This document shows, piece by piece, positions 11,197 through 22,145 of a DNA stretch of 64,000 nucleotides. The position numbers were made by a program, and so were the translations under genes. Numbering within the stretch: the stretch's first letter is position 1; each line of letters starts with the position of its first letter. The notes beneath the pieces are model-generated. The model worked only from the letters and a program-made list of their open reading frames with translations. It was not told the DNA's origin and made no database searches. The stretch lies in contig NC_070606.1 in assembly GCF_027172205.1 (NCBI RefSeq), positions 101,656,534 through 101,720,533 on the forward strand, written 5' to 3'. The DNA is from Podarcis raffonei (lineage: Eukaryota; Chordata; Lepidosauria; Squamata; Lacertidae).

Positions 11197-11829
11197 TGTT
11201 ATAAGAAAAAAACTGCTCCTTTTCCCTTATGGGGTACCCAAAAGCCCATAAGAGGCTAAGCAGAGAATATTGAGAAGCAAAGCAGCTAGGAAGCCTGATC
11301 TTTATTAAACTGTTGCAACAGAGTCCCCACTCACCCCACTCAGGGAGGGAGGAGGAACCCAGAACAATGGTGTGCAAGTCCTTATATAGACTTTTGAAAT
11401 TGCCCACCCTGGAGCCCAAGACCACCCCAAAAAACATCATACATACACCACAGAAGGAGGTGGGTCTACAGCAGAATCCTGTCCAGCAGGAAACCCATTA
11501 ATGGGTTTACCTGGAGAGACTGGCCATTCTTTTGTGATGAAAAATATTTAATTCCTGAGTCCAGGTCACAGGTTCACCCTATTCATACACAGCTAGGCCC
11601 TTAAGACAGGATTTGTAAGCAAAGAGACAATTGGGAGGTTTTCCCCTTTCCTTTGTCCTTGCAGAGAAACATTTGAGGTCAATTTGGGAGAGACAAAATG
11701 GTTTCAGGACTTTTTTCCTGTGCTGTTTCAGACATGCGGTTCATATATATATTTATTTATTTATTCATGTATGTATGTGTTTGCCTGGTACATTTATTTT
11801 ATATCTTAGACCTTATAATTCTCATAACA
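11197..11829. mobile_element. solo LTR, family A (fossil)
   Basis: A 633-bp segment begins TGTTATAAG, ends CTCATAACA, and is flanked by a perfect 5-bp duplication (gggtc at 11,192-11,196 and 11,830-11,834). It contains a TATA-like string and A/T-rich polyadenylation-like sequence. Related copies lie at 16,122 and 45,085. No coding interior accompanies it. It looks like a retrovirus-like or LTR-retrotransposon relic left by LTR recombination. Confidence 0.8.
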
Positions 11830-11954
11830 GGGTCCTATCATTGCCCAGCCTGTTCCTGCGGCTGTCCTCCTGGAGCAGGGACTGATCCTGCAGCTGGACC
11901 TCAAGGCATTTCCCATTGGTGTGTTTTGAGGCCATAGAATTGCTGGGAGTTGTA

Positions 11955-12275
11955 GTTAACCTGTGGAACTCCCTGCTGCAGGAGACAGGAATGGCCATCC
12001 AGCTAGATGGCTTTCAAAGAGGATTGGACAAATTCATGGAGGAGGAGAGGGCTGCCAGCCAGAGTGGTTCTGCTCTGCTTCCACAGTTGCAGCAGCGATG
12101 CTCCTGAATGCCAGTGGCTGGAAACCACAAGAGGGACGCGTGTTGCCCTTGCATTCAAATCCTGCTTGCGGGTTTCCTTTTGGGGTATCTGGTTGGGCCC
12201 TGTGAGAACAGCATGTTGGACTAGAAGGGTCACTGGCCTGATCCCTGATCAGGCTCTTCTTATGCTCCTATGTTG
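11955..12275 (+). mobile_element. CR1/L3-type LINE 3' end
   Basis: Same 3' region as the 5,680 copy, from ACCTGTGGAACTCCCTGCTG to GGCTCTTCTTATGCTCC. No coding potential is retained. Confidence 0.65.
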
Positions 12276-12328
12276 AAGTCTCTTCCCAGTTAATTCAAAT
12301 CTGATTACAGTCTTTGTTGCTTAGCTTG

Positions 12329-14065
12329 TGTTACGGAAAAAATCTAGGTGTGAGGCTGCTCAGTCCCCCAGCTGGTCACAGGTCCCTGCAGAATAAAGGA
12401 AGGAGTCCAGCCACCAACCGGAGCAAATAGCTGTAGATCAGTTTATTGCGCAACAGGTTCAAAGAGGAATTTTGAACCCCGAGGATGGGGTGACAAGGAC
12501 TTTTAAAACTTTCCCACCATATCTCAGAATACAGTTTGTACAGCATCATTGCTACATCATTGCTACATCACTGACATGTCACAAAAAGGGGAGGGGTTAA
12601 CCTTGGCAAACATGTCCAGACAAGTCCTTGGTACAAGATTAGCATAAGCAGACATGGCAGGGCAAGACTCAGGTATAAGATTAACGTAGGCAAACACCTC
12701 CGAAGTCCCACCACCCAAAAGTACAATAGAACTTCCTTTGCATGTCTGGCCCCTTGGCAAGTTTGGTGATGGGATGAGGCTTTCCTTGGCCAACAATCAG
12801 CTCAGCAATTGTCACCTCTGGAAACTTCCTGGAGTCCTTTTTCTTTTTCTTTTTTAAATATTTTTATTAAACAGTTTTTATAGTCACACAAACAAAACAT
12901 AACAATGACAAATACATAAACAAACAATAACAAAAAAAAAACAACAAAAAAAAACAAGTATCACTTCATATCCTAATTTCTTAAACCTTTCTTCCTCGAC
13001 TTCCTCATGCCTCCCTTTTCTGTATTCCAAATTCTAATCAATTACTCAGCAAATCTTCCCTTATTTTACTTTAAATTTAAGCTAATCTTCCTTATTCTCC
13101 TTGTCTTAACCATTGCTAATAGTAACCATTTACTTTCCAGTCCAACATCATTCTAACTTTCATTAATTTTGTAGTATTTCTTTAAATAGTCCTTAAACTT
13201 TTTCCATTCTTCTTCCGCTGCTTCTCTTCCCTGGTTTCGGATTCTGCTCGTCATTTCTGCCAAGCCCATGTAGTCAATCACCTTCATCTGCCATTCTTCC
13301 AGTGTGGGTAGATCTTGTGTCTTCCAGTACTTCGCAATAAGTATTCTAGCTGCTGTTGTAGCATACATAAAAAAAGTTATATCCGTCTTTAACACCCCCT
13401 GGCCGACAATACCCAAGAGAAAGGCCTCTGGTTTCTTAGTGAAGGTATATTTAAATACCTTTTTAAGTTCATTATAGATCATTTCCCAGAATGCCTTGAT
13501 CTTCGGGCACGTCCACCAAAGGTGAAAAAATGTACCTTCCTTTTCTTTACATTTCCAACATTTATTATCAGGCAAATGGTAAATCTTTGCAAGCTTGACT
13601 GGGGTTATGTACCACCTATAAATCATTTTCATAATATTTTCTCTTAAGGCATTACATGCCGTGAATTTCATCCCGGTGGTCCACAACTTTTCCCAGTCAG
13701 CAAACAAAATATTATGACCAATGTCCTGAGCCCATTTAATCATAGTTGATTTAACCGTTTCATCTTGTGTATTCCATTTCAGCAGCAAATTGTACATTTT
13801 TGACAGATTCTTAGTACTGGATTCTAACAATTCAGTCTCCAATTTTGATTTTTCCACCTGGAAGCCAATTTTACTGTCCACCTGGAGTCCTTTTTCAAGG
13901 GGAAAATAGCTTTGGAATGGAGGAAACTGGCAAAGGAGTTGATTTTATATTATTTTTAAAGCTAGGTAACTTCCCTGAGCTGTCAAGTTGAAAGGATACA
14001 TTCAGGCATAATATTTGTAACATTTAACTTTAAAAATGTCCCCCCCCCCGGTAATTTCCATAACA
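12329..14065. mobile_element. solo LTR (family A relative) holding an L1 insert
   Basis: Ends are TGTTACGG and CCATAACA, with a perfect 5-bp duplication gcttg (12,324-12,328 and 14,066-14,070). Removing the inserted L1 and one copy of its target duplication leaves about 684 bp, similar to family A. It is a fossil with no interior coding part. Confidence 0.8.
12844..13880 (-). mobile_element. 5'-truncated L1 LINE
   Basis: The minus-strand frame at 13,153-13,881 encodes 242 residues of the L1 ORF2 C-terminus. It includes the CWKCKEKEGTFFHLWWTC Cys/His motif and ends KKYYKINES. A 3' UTR and poly(A) (poly-T on plus) follow at the left. A perfect 16-bp target duplication, cctggagtcctttttc, lies at 12,828-12,843 and 13,881-13,896. 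It sits inside the solo LTR. Confidence 0.92.
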
Positions 14066-14214
14066 GCTTGCAATGAGGTGGGAAAGGGTCATTATCCTGC
14101 TAAGTGACCCATAGTAATTCTAAGAAAGAAGCTTGGCTTAGGGATATTGTACTTTAAAAAAAAAGTCCTTCAACAATATATTTATCCAGGGATGGGCATT
14201 GTATTAACAATGAC

Positions 14215-14800
14215 TAACACAGATTCCTGCCTTGCAGGGGGTTGGACTAGATGACCCTCAGGGTCCCCTTCCAACTCTACAATTCCATGATTTTCTGATT
14301 CTAACTCCAGAACTTTTGCTGGAAACAATAGCAATCCTTTCCTCGTTGGAATTTGTCCTCCGTCCACTGGGAGGCGCTGCCGCACAACTAAAGCCTCCAG
14401 GCAGGAGTCATTGGGAGAGAACTGCTGAGACGCCCTTTGTGTATTCTCAGGGGTGCTCCTTAACCCACCTCCTGCTGCAGTTGCTGTGAGCCCCTGGCAT
14501 CTCTGGTTATTGCAAGGGAACATCACCAAGACCACAGAAAGCGGCTGCATTTAAATGCTTTGAAATGCATGACTTTTTCTCACTTTAATCTTGAATTCAA
14601 CAACAACAACAACAACGACAGGCCCTTCAACCTTGCTGTGCAAGGAGTTCCCACCTGCTGGCATTGCCTCGTTGCCACCCACGCTTTGCCAGCCTTGCAT
14701 TAAATGACTGCCCCTAGCTGTGATTCCTCCCTTGCAGGGGGTGGACTAGATGCCTCTTGGGGTCCCTTCCAACTCCACCATTCTAGGAGTCTAACTACAA
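14215..14800 (+). mobile_element. two CR1-type tails with unique sequence between
   Basis: Plus-strand CR1-tail strings (GGGGTTGGACTAGATG, then CTTCCAACTC) occur at 14,215-14,310 and 14,725-14,795. A short (CAA)n run lies near 14,597. No gene is seen. Confidence 0.55.
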
Positions 14801-14895
14801 ATTTCTCCCCTCCCCAAGGAGCCTGAGTTGTTCAATGGAAGGGGGGGCGGGGGGGGCAGCCAAAGCCCAGGCACCTGGCCAGGAATCTGGGGGAA

Positions 14896-16026
14896 TGTCC
14901 AGGGAGGCAGGAGAGGGTATATTGTTGAATTATATCCTTCCCAACTTGTGTTAACAAGTTCTACAATTTAGCAGAGTCACATTCCCCTTTTTAAACTTAC
15001 ACAGCGGATAACGTTTTTTGTCTGGCTTGCATAAGCCTCTAAAATAAGTTCCCTGGTAATGCCCCTTTTATTCCCTCATAAAAAGAATAGACACAACACA
15101 GTCTTGTATAAAAGTATATAAAAGAATTTACTCACATTCTGTTCACAAATGGACCCTAGAAGGCAGACTTAAGTTACAAAATACATACACCTGGAATCTA
15201 TCCCATAAAGAGATAGTTCCTTTGGAGCCAAGAGAGCTTCTCAGGCTGATGCTTCTTTGACGAAAGCAAAATAGAGAAGAGAGAGATGTGGTGTCCTGCC
15301 CTGTGCTTTTGTTACCTGCACAGGTGAGGTCACGCCCACCTCTGGTCACATGCAGAGGAAGTTTGTCCCAGCCCAGGAGGAAACAGGAAGTTTATCTACT
15401 AGCTGGACAAACATCCCCTGTATTCTGCTCTGGTCAGACCTCACCTGGAGTACTGTGTCCAGTTCTGGGCACCACAGTTCAAGAAGGACACTGACAAACT
15501 GGAACGTGTCCAGAGGAGGGCAACCAAAATGGTCAAAGGCCTGGAACTATGCCTTATGAGGAACGGCTAAGGGAGCTGGGCATGTTTAGCCTGGAGAAGA
15601 GGAGGTTAAGGGGTGATATGATAGCCATGTTCAAATATATAAAAGGATGTCACATAGAGGAGGGAGAAAGGTTGTTTTCTGCTGCTCCAGAGAAGCGGAC
15701 ACGGAGCAATGGATCCAAACTACAAGAAAGAAGATTCCACCTAAACATGAGGAAGAACTTCCTGACAGTAAGAGCTGTTTGACAGTGGAATTTGCTGCCA
15801 AGGAGTGTGGTGGAGTCTCCTTCTTTGGAGGTCTTTAAGCAGAGGCTTGACAACCATATGTCAGGAGTGCTCTGATGGTGTTTCCTGCTTGGCAGGGGGT
15901 TGGACTCGATGGCCCTTGTGGTCTCTTCCAACTCTATGATTCTATGATTCTATGATCCCTCCTCATGTCTAAACATGTCTGCTCTAGGAATGTTGTGTTT
16001 AACTGCTCTGTGTTTCACACCCCACA
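14896..16026 (-). mobile_element. solo LTR, family B, split by CR1 (fossil)
   Basis: LTR sequence at 14,896-15,416 and 15,954-16,026 matches the family-B copies at 34,027 and 41,104 in reverse orientation. The middle is a CR1 insertion. Ends resemble TGTCC...CCCACA. No interior coding part is present. Confidence 0.65.
15417..15954 (+). mobile_element. CR1 LINE, 5'-truncated, inside an LTR
   Basis: It holds the last part of the CR1 reverse-transcriptase frame ([20 protein letters not shown] and beyond) and the 3' tail TCTATGATTCTATGAT. The flanking LTR sequence resumes at about 15,955, so CR1 jumped into the LTR. Confidence 0.85.
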
Positions 16027-16121
16027 GAATCATCTCCTGGCACAGGCTGGCAGCAGGGCATGACCCTGGGTGCAAATGTGCCTGTGAGAGAGTCTCTTGG
16101 GATCACACTCAGCAGGACCTG

Positions 16122-16862
16122 TGTAATAAACGGAAATCTGTCCTTATTCCCTTATGGGGGACACAGGAGCCCTTTTAGAGTCCTTTGCAGGTTCTCCATC
16201 GGTCAGAGAAAATAACAGAGGCCAAGCAGAGAATATCGAGAACGAAAGCAGCTCGTAAGCCTGATCTTTATTGAACTGTTGCAACAGGGTGCTCCCCTTA
16301 CACGCAGGAAAGGAGGAGGTGGAGGACCCAGAACCCAGGTTGGAGTCCACCTTGGAGTCCAAGACCACCCCCAGAAACATCATACCTACATCACAGTAGC
16401 TCAAGACCACCACCCCAGATACATCATACCTACATCACAGAAAGGGTGGTCTACAGCAGAAATCTGAGTGCGTTGTTTATCTCCTGTCTGGCAGGTTACC
16501 TATTAATGCTTACTTGATTGGATACCCTGGGGAGCCTGGCCAGTCTTTTGTAGTGACAAATACTTAGTTCCTGAGCCAGGTCACAGGCTCACCCTATTCA
16601 TACACAGATATACCCTTAAGACAGGTTTTGTGAAGGAAAAGACTATGGGGAGGCTTTTCCATTTTCCTTTGACCTTGCAGAGAAAACATCTGGTCAGTTT
16701 GGGAGCCAAAATGGCTCCAGGACTGCCCTCCTGCGCTGCCTCAGACATGTGGCCCATACATTTATGTACATGTTTGCCTGGCAAATATATAATATAATAC
16801 CTTAATTTTTTATTTCAATAGTCATACCTAAGATAAGCCTACAATTTAAGCAAATTGTTACA
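16122..16862. mobile_element. solo LTR, family A (fossil)
   Basis: Runs from TGTAATAAACGG to AATTGTTACA, sharing a long middle section with 11,197-11,829 and 45,085-45,750. It contains an internal tandem duplication of the ACATCATACCTACATCACAG segment at about 16,365-16,440. No clear target duplication was seen. Confidence 0.65.
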
Positions 16863-17129
16863 CTGGTGAGGGAGACTCAGCTACAAAGGACTCAGCTACA
16901 TTAGGAAAAACAACATTTTGAATGCGTTATAAACATGCAACACCAGATGACGCCAGAGAGCAAACTATTTCTATGTGATATTTACATAGCTTTTTTTCTT
17001 TTCTTTTGTAAGAATTTAATTTCTGACTGACTTATGGCATTTCCCCCTGTGTGTAAATCCACCCCTAAAGCAATGTCAGCCCCCCAACCCAAAGTCTCTG
17101 CACACCCCTGCTGCTTCACCTGCCTCATT

Positions 17130-17335
17130 TAATTTGCCATGATTCCTCCATTGCATGGGGTTGGGCTAGATGACCGCTGGGGATCCCTTCCAACTCTGCC
17201 AATCTAGGATCCATTGGAGGTTTCTAAACAGAGCTTGGAGGAACGTCTGTCAGGGATTCTCTAGCTGCGATTCCTGCATTGCAGGGGCTTGAGCGAGATG
17301 ACCCCTGGACTCCCTGACAGCCCTATGATTCTAGC
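17130..17335 (+). mobile_element. CR1-type tails
   Basis: Two plus-strand CR1 tail segments lie back to back (GGGGTTGGGCTAGATG near 17,157; GGGCTTGAGCGAGATG near 17,284), the second ending CTATGATTCTAG. Confidence 0.6.
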
Positions 17336-17339
17336 ATCC

Positions 17340-17609
17340 TGTGAAAGTTATGTACTGAAGTTCTCACCCTGGGCCAGCAGGGGGATACTGTAGATAGTTT
17401 TCACTCAGGTCCACATATGCAAATAAGGGATTGAAAGTGATGTTCAGTGATTGGATAGTTACAGAAAATGGTTACTGTTGCGTTCTAGTGGAGCTCTATA
17501 TAAGCAGGCTGGCTGAACCCTTCAGTTCAGTTCTGTTCTGGCCTGTGAATAAACAAGAGCTGTTTGAAGAATCGCTGTGTCGTCTGATATGTTCACCCAC
17601 AACTTAACA
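17340..17609 (+). mobile_element. short solo LTR just downstream of the LRR-mucin gene
   Basis: About 270 bp from TGTGAAAG to CTTAACA, with a TATA box (CTATATAAGC near 17,496) and an AATAAA signal near 17,548, in the order expected of an LTR. It ends 30 bp from the stop codon of the minus-strand LRR-mucin gene, so it may form part of that gene's 3' UTR in antisense. It is a fossil; the family was not assigned. Confidence 0.6.
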
Positions 17610-17638
17610 GTGAAGGTCTCTCCTGTGGCCAAACACCA

Positions 17639-20261
17639 TCACAGCTTCATCCTTCTGGGCTTCACCTTCACCAGCTTGACCGGCACAGTGGGAGAGTCCA
17701 TGGAGCGCGTGGCTCTGTGCAGGGCGTAGACACACCTGGCCAAGGCAGCGGTGCAGCAGATTTCAAGACACAGCATGGACAAATACATCATCGCAGACAG
17801 CTTGCAGTACCGGTAGTTGGAACTCAGCGAAGAGCCCCAGGCCTGGATTTTCTGGGACAGGGGCTGAGGGGGGCTGGCTGGACGGCCGGGCCTTGGGCTC
17901 GGAGGAAGGGAAGGCCTGGCTGGCGTGACAGCCGAGGAGCAAAAGGTGCAGCTGGCAGCAGCTGGAGAGGTTGTCACCCAGCCAGTGGTGGGCAGGGGAG
18001 CCTGTGTCACAGCAGAGGTGGGCGACGGGGGCGTCTCAGGACGTGTAGTCGGGTCCAGTCTGGCTGTTGGTTTGGGAGACAAAGACCCAGACCTGCATCC
18101 ACCTGGAAGACTGACGTTGTCAAGGCACATTGTGGAAGCTGCCACCAATGAGAATGTCTCCGTAGGGGTGGTCTCAAGCGGTGAAGGTGTGGTGGCGACT
18201 GCCTTGCTGGTTGTCCCAGGGAGCACAGGTGTGGTGGCCGATGTACCAGGGCAGCTTGTGGAGGCATCAGAAGTTGTGGTGGTTGCCCTGGCAATGGTTG
18301 TGGAGATCTGAGCAGTTGTGGTGGTACCAGAAGGGGTGGTGTGTGACATCCCAGTTGTGAAGCCAGCTGTGGCAGCCGCAGTCCTGGCGCTGGTAATTTC
18401 AGGGGCCGTGGTCTGAACCTTTGTTGTCGTCGTGATCTGAGGGGTTGTGGGTGGCAGGTGAGCGATGGTCGTGGCTGCCTCGGGGGTTGTGGCCAGGGTT
18501 GTGATGGACACAGAGGTTGTGCTTGAGATCTCAGCGGTGGTGGCAATTTCAGGGCTTGTCTCGGCTGAGGTGGGACTTGGAGTGGTGATGGTGGAGATGG
18601 GAGGAGCTGGAGTTGGAGCCCCTGTGCTGGTGATGCTGGTGGTTTCAGAGGATGTCCCGCTGGTGGTCATGGTCTGTGAGGTTTCAGTGAGACTCTCAGA
18701 GGTGGTGATTTGAGGAGTTGAGGTCAGAGCCTCTGTGGTTCTGAGGGTTGTGGCTGCGTTTGTGGTGGTGGCAGGCTCAGAAACGGAGGTGGTTGCAGCA
18801 ACAGTGGCTTTTTTAGGAGATGGGGGCAGTGTTGTGCTCATCCTTGTTGTGGCAGGAGGAGGGAAAGTGGTTGTGGGCAGAGCGGTGCTTGAAATGGGCA
18901 GAGTCGTTGGGCAAACCAGCTGATCTTCTGCCAAGGAACTGACTGCTTTGCCCTGCAGATCCTTGGGGCTTCCGCATATGACCTTTGTGGCGTCCTTCAC
19001 TTTTTTGGGATTGCTGCTCATCCATCGGTGGAGGTAGAGAAGGAGGCAGTCACACCTCCACGGATTCTCCCCGACATACAGGGAGGTGAGCTTGGTGAAG
19101 CTGTCAAAGAGGCCCGGAGGGATGGTCTCCAGCTGGTTCTGGCGGAGCCTCAGGGTCTTCAGCCCCGGGAGGGAAGGTGGCAGGAGACCCTCCAGAGACG
19201 AGAGCTTGTTTGCCTCCACGTTGAGCTCAGAGAGTTTGCGGAGGCCTGTTAAAACACCGAGAGGGAGGCCTGCCAGCTGGTTGTGGGACAAGGTGAGCTT
19301 TGTGAGCCCCGTGAGGTTGGCAAAGACCCCCGCTGGAAGAGCCTGCAAAGCATTCTTGCTCAGGTCCAGCTGGGTGAGCAAAGGCATCTGCCCAAAGAGC
19401 TGGCCGGGGAGACCTTTCAGCCGGTTGGAAGCCAGGGTCAGCTGCTTCAGCTTCCTCAGTCCAAAGAAGGCCTCATCCGGGAGGGTCTCCAAGAGGTTGT
19501 GCTCCAGGAAAAGCTTCTCCAGGTTGGGCTTGTTCCTCAGCACCCTGGGAGGCAGCGTGCGGATCTTGTTCTTCTGGAGGGCGAGCTCCGTCAGGTCCTG
19601 CTGGCTGTCCAGGCTCCCCTCCGGGAGGTCTCCAATCTCGTTCTCGTACAGCCGGAGGACCTTCAACCGAGAAAGTTCCTTGAAGACGTCCTCTGGGATG
19701 GCAGCGATCTTATTCTTGGCCAGGTGCAAAAAGGTCAGGTTGGAGAGCCCATCAAAGACGCCTTCGGGGAGAGAAGGGATCTCGTTCATATGCAGGTAGA
19801 TCTCCTCCAGGTCCCCGAGATCCTCAAAGAGTCCTTTCTGGAGGCCCTTGATCTGAGAGTCCCGCAGATTCAGCTTCTGCAAGCGAGGAAGAGAGCGGAA
19901 GGTGCCCACAGGGAGGGCGTCCAGCTCAGCCTGCGTGATTTCCAGCTCATCCAGTTTCGCCAAGTTATCAAAGGCCCCCACCTCTACGGTTTTGATCTTG
20001 TTGCCAATGAACAGGACTTTCTGCAGGCCGGGCATGTTCCGGAAGGCTCCACTCTTGATCTGTGTTAGGCTGGTTTGCACAAAGATCATTTCGGTGATGA
20101 TGGTGCTGGCGGTCTTTGGGATCTCCGTCACGTCCCTTAGTTTGGTGTAGACTTCCTGGTGGGCCTTGGGGCAGTCGTAGGCCCCTGTGCAGGCGGGCGG
20201 GCTCTGGCCAGTTCCAAAGGCCAGGCAGAGGAGGAGGCCAATGGCCACTGTGGGCACCATC
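17639..20261 (-). CDS. LRR-mucin single-pass membrane protein, CPN2-like paralogue (exon 2)
   Basis: Main coding exon, open without interruption. With the small exon at 22,073-22,092 the protein would be about 880 residues. Order: signal peptide (MVPTVAIGLLLCLAFG), a reduced N-cap with only two Cys, about 14 LRRs of 24 residues (to about 405), LRR C-cap with NPWRCDC and later Cys (about 406-457), a Thr/Ser/Pro-rich mucin stalk (about 457-800), a Cys just before a putative membrane segment (about 828-854), and a 26-residue basic tail. The FVQTSLTQIKSGAF region resembles the start of the CPN2 LRRs, so it is probably a CPN2 duplicate turned membrane receptor. Layout resembles GPIb-alpha, but GP1BA is at another locus. 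A good splice acceptor (TTCTTCCAG, then G-ATG) precedes the ATG at 20,260. Ligand and function are unknown. Confidence 0.87.
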
Positions 20262-20393
20262 CTGGAAGAAAGCAAGAGATGTCCATTAGCCTTTTCACCA
20301 AGAAAGCGCACATCTGGCAAGCCTCTCTGCAGCTGGAGCGTCCGGATTCCTGGGGTCTGCTGCATCATGCACACCCTCAGCTCCTTCACAATC

Positions 20394-20720
20394 TGCTGTT
20401 TTGTGGGAGCAGTCAAGTACAACATTCCTAGAGTGAAGATGTTGACACATGGGGAGGAATGTTTGTCCAGCCAGCAGGTCAACTTCCTGTTTCCTTCTGG
20501 GCTGGGACAGACTTCCTCTGCATGTGACTAGAGGTGGGCGTGGCCTCACCTGTGCAGGTAACGACAAAAGCACAGGGCAAGGCAGCCACCTCTCTCACCT
20601 TGACTACATGCATTGAAGAAGCAACATCTGCTTAGCCAAAGATGCCCTCTTGGCCTCCAGCCAAGAGAGGACAAAGGGACTGTTTCCTTTTGAGATAGTT
20701 TCCTGGCTGGTGTCCTTGTT
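20394..20720 (+). mobile_element. partial LTR, family B (fossil)
   Basis: It shares the strings GGAATGTTTGTCCAGCCAGC and GTGGGCGTGGCCTCACCTGT with the copies at 34,027 and 41,104. It lies in intron 1 of the LRR-mucin gene. Only the first half of the LTR is present. Confidence 0.6.
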
Positions 20721-20739
20721 TTTTGTCCAAAGGAGCCCT

Positions 20740-21370
20740 CATATTTCTCTGTTAACACTGGAGAGTCCAAACAAGCAGCAGACCCGGCCCCCTGCCTCCG
20801 GGCCAAAGCCTCTCCCCTCCAGACCCCTGAGCCTCCATTCCCCCCACAACCAGCCTTCCGACCCCAAAGGCAGGACTTCTGGCAAAGAGGAAGAATCGTG
20901 GTTAAGCAGGGGAGGGAGGCTGCCGCCTCTGGCTCACGGCTCTCCTATATTTTCCCTCCCAACCACTAGAAACAACTGTCCTTTTAAAATACTCAGAAAA
21001 ATCCTGATCCTCCCCACCACCCTTTCCCCTCCAGCTGGGTCCTCCCTCCCCAAAGAGAAGAGGCAGCTGCCGTCCCTCTAATATAGCTCCATACTGCCTG
21101 CACTGACTGGCAGCAGCTCCCCCAAATTTCAGCCAGGGGACTGAAACTTGCACGTTCTGAATGCAAAGCAGCTGCTCTAGCTTCACACAAACACACAAAA
21201 CACACACACACACGTGTGCATAGCAAGGGAGCTGACAGGTGGAGATCCGTTATTTAGTTCACAAAATTTATACACTGTTTTTGTTTCCTTAAAAAACAGC
21301 AACCTCAAAGCAGTTACAGAAAGATAAAACAAGAAAATCAGGCAGACATACAGAAAGTTAAAATGCTAAA
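20740..21370. other. intronic sequence, CA-repeat
   Basis: Intron 1 of the LRR-mucin gene. It includes a short (CA)n tract at about 21,186-21,213. No exon is recognised. Confidence 0.4.
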
Positions 21371-21379
21371 ATGGATTCA

Positions 21380-21654
21380 CATTCATAGCAGCATTTCTAA
21401 ACAGCCAGGCAGGCTTGCATAGACAAGGAGGCTTTTTAGCAGGTGCCCAAAAGAGGGCAGCAAAGGCACCAGCTTGATCTCAAGTGGCAGGGAGTTCCAC
21501 AGCGCAGGTGCTGCCACACCAATAGATGAAGATCTTGCAAATGCCGAACAGGGATGATGCGGCACCTGGAACAGTGCCAATTCCACCGCTGGAGGCAGCC
21601 GAGTGGATGCAGGTGAACTTTGGCACTTTTGCGGGTGAGCCGGTCTCTCTGAAC
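21380..21654 (-). mobile_element. L2-type LINE fragment
   Basis: The minus-strand frame contains APALWNSLPLEIKLVP, the typical end of an L2-group reverse transcriptase. It is diverged and has no intact frame. Confidence 0.6.
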
Positions 21655-21950
21655 CAGGGGTTGGCAAGGTTTACCTCGCCTGGGCCGGTTCACTCCAGCA
21701 GAGATCCCTCTGTGGGGTGGGTTGTGCGTGTGAGGGAACGCACATGCCCCTGATTTCCAGCAGTGTCTGTGTCTGCACAGACACTATTTCTGGAGCCATG
21801 GAAGTGAGTCCCCATGCAGTGCTGCGCCGATTTAGCGCAGCGTGGGGGGACTCGCCGAGCAGGCAGCTCGGTTTGGGGGCGGCTCGTGGGCCGGTTAAAC
21901 GACCCCCGTGAGCCGCTTGTGGCTCATGGGCCTTAGGTTGCCTACCCCTG
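21655..21950. mobile_element. non-autonomous hAT DNA transposon
   Basis: Ends CAGGGGTTGGCAA and TTGCCTACCCCTG form terminal inverted repeats. An 8-bp target duplication flanks it (ctctgaac at 21,647-21,654; ctctgaag at 21,951-21,958; one mismatch). Both are hallmarks of hAT elements. It is 296 bp with no transposase, and lies in intron 1 of the LRR-mucin gene. Confidence 0.85.
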
Positions 21951-22072
21951 CTCTGAAGCTGTGAGCCCCCTTCAAGGCAGCAGGAGCCCAGAGCAGAGCA
22001 GCAGCCTGGTGGGCAGAGAGATGGGCTGGAAGGAAGCACCTTCCAAGCCCCGGGGAGCCTTTCAGCACTTAC

Positions 22073-22092
22073 CAAAGTCGGTTGCCAGGCAT
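22073..22092 (-). CDS. predicted first coding exon of the LRR-mucin gene
   Basis: ATG at 22,092 reads M-P-G-N-R-L-W across the junction. The exon ends in phase 2 at a strong donor (TTTG, then GTAAGT at 22,072-22,067). Joining to the acceptor at 20,261 keeps the frame into the signal peptide. An out-of-frame ATG lies about 20 bp upstream in a weak context. CPN2 next door has the same design, a tiny first exon before the signal peptide. If the exon is wrong, translation would start at 20,260 and the mature protein would not change. Confidence 0.5.
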
Positions 22093-22145
22093 TTTGCTGA
22101 GCCAGGAGAGTCATGCACAGGCTGCCGAGCGAAGCGCCTCCAGCC

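Noticed and set aside
19283-20068. 261-codon plus-strand frame opposite the LRR-mucin exon
   Set aside because: Antisense of LRR codons; the repeated LQ/LV pattern simply mirrors the repeats.
17639-20261. Calling the LRR-mucin gene GP5 or GP1BA
   Set aside because: GP5 lies on the other side of LRRC15 in human and has a different N-cap, no long mucin stalk and a different membrane end. GP1BA is at another human locus. The LRR start is more like CPN2.
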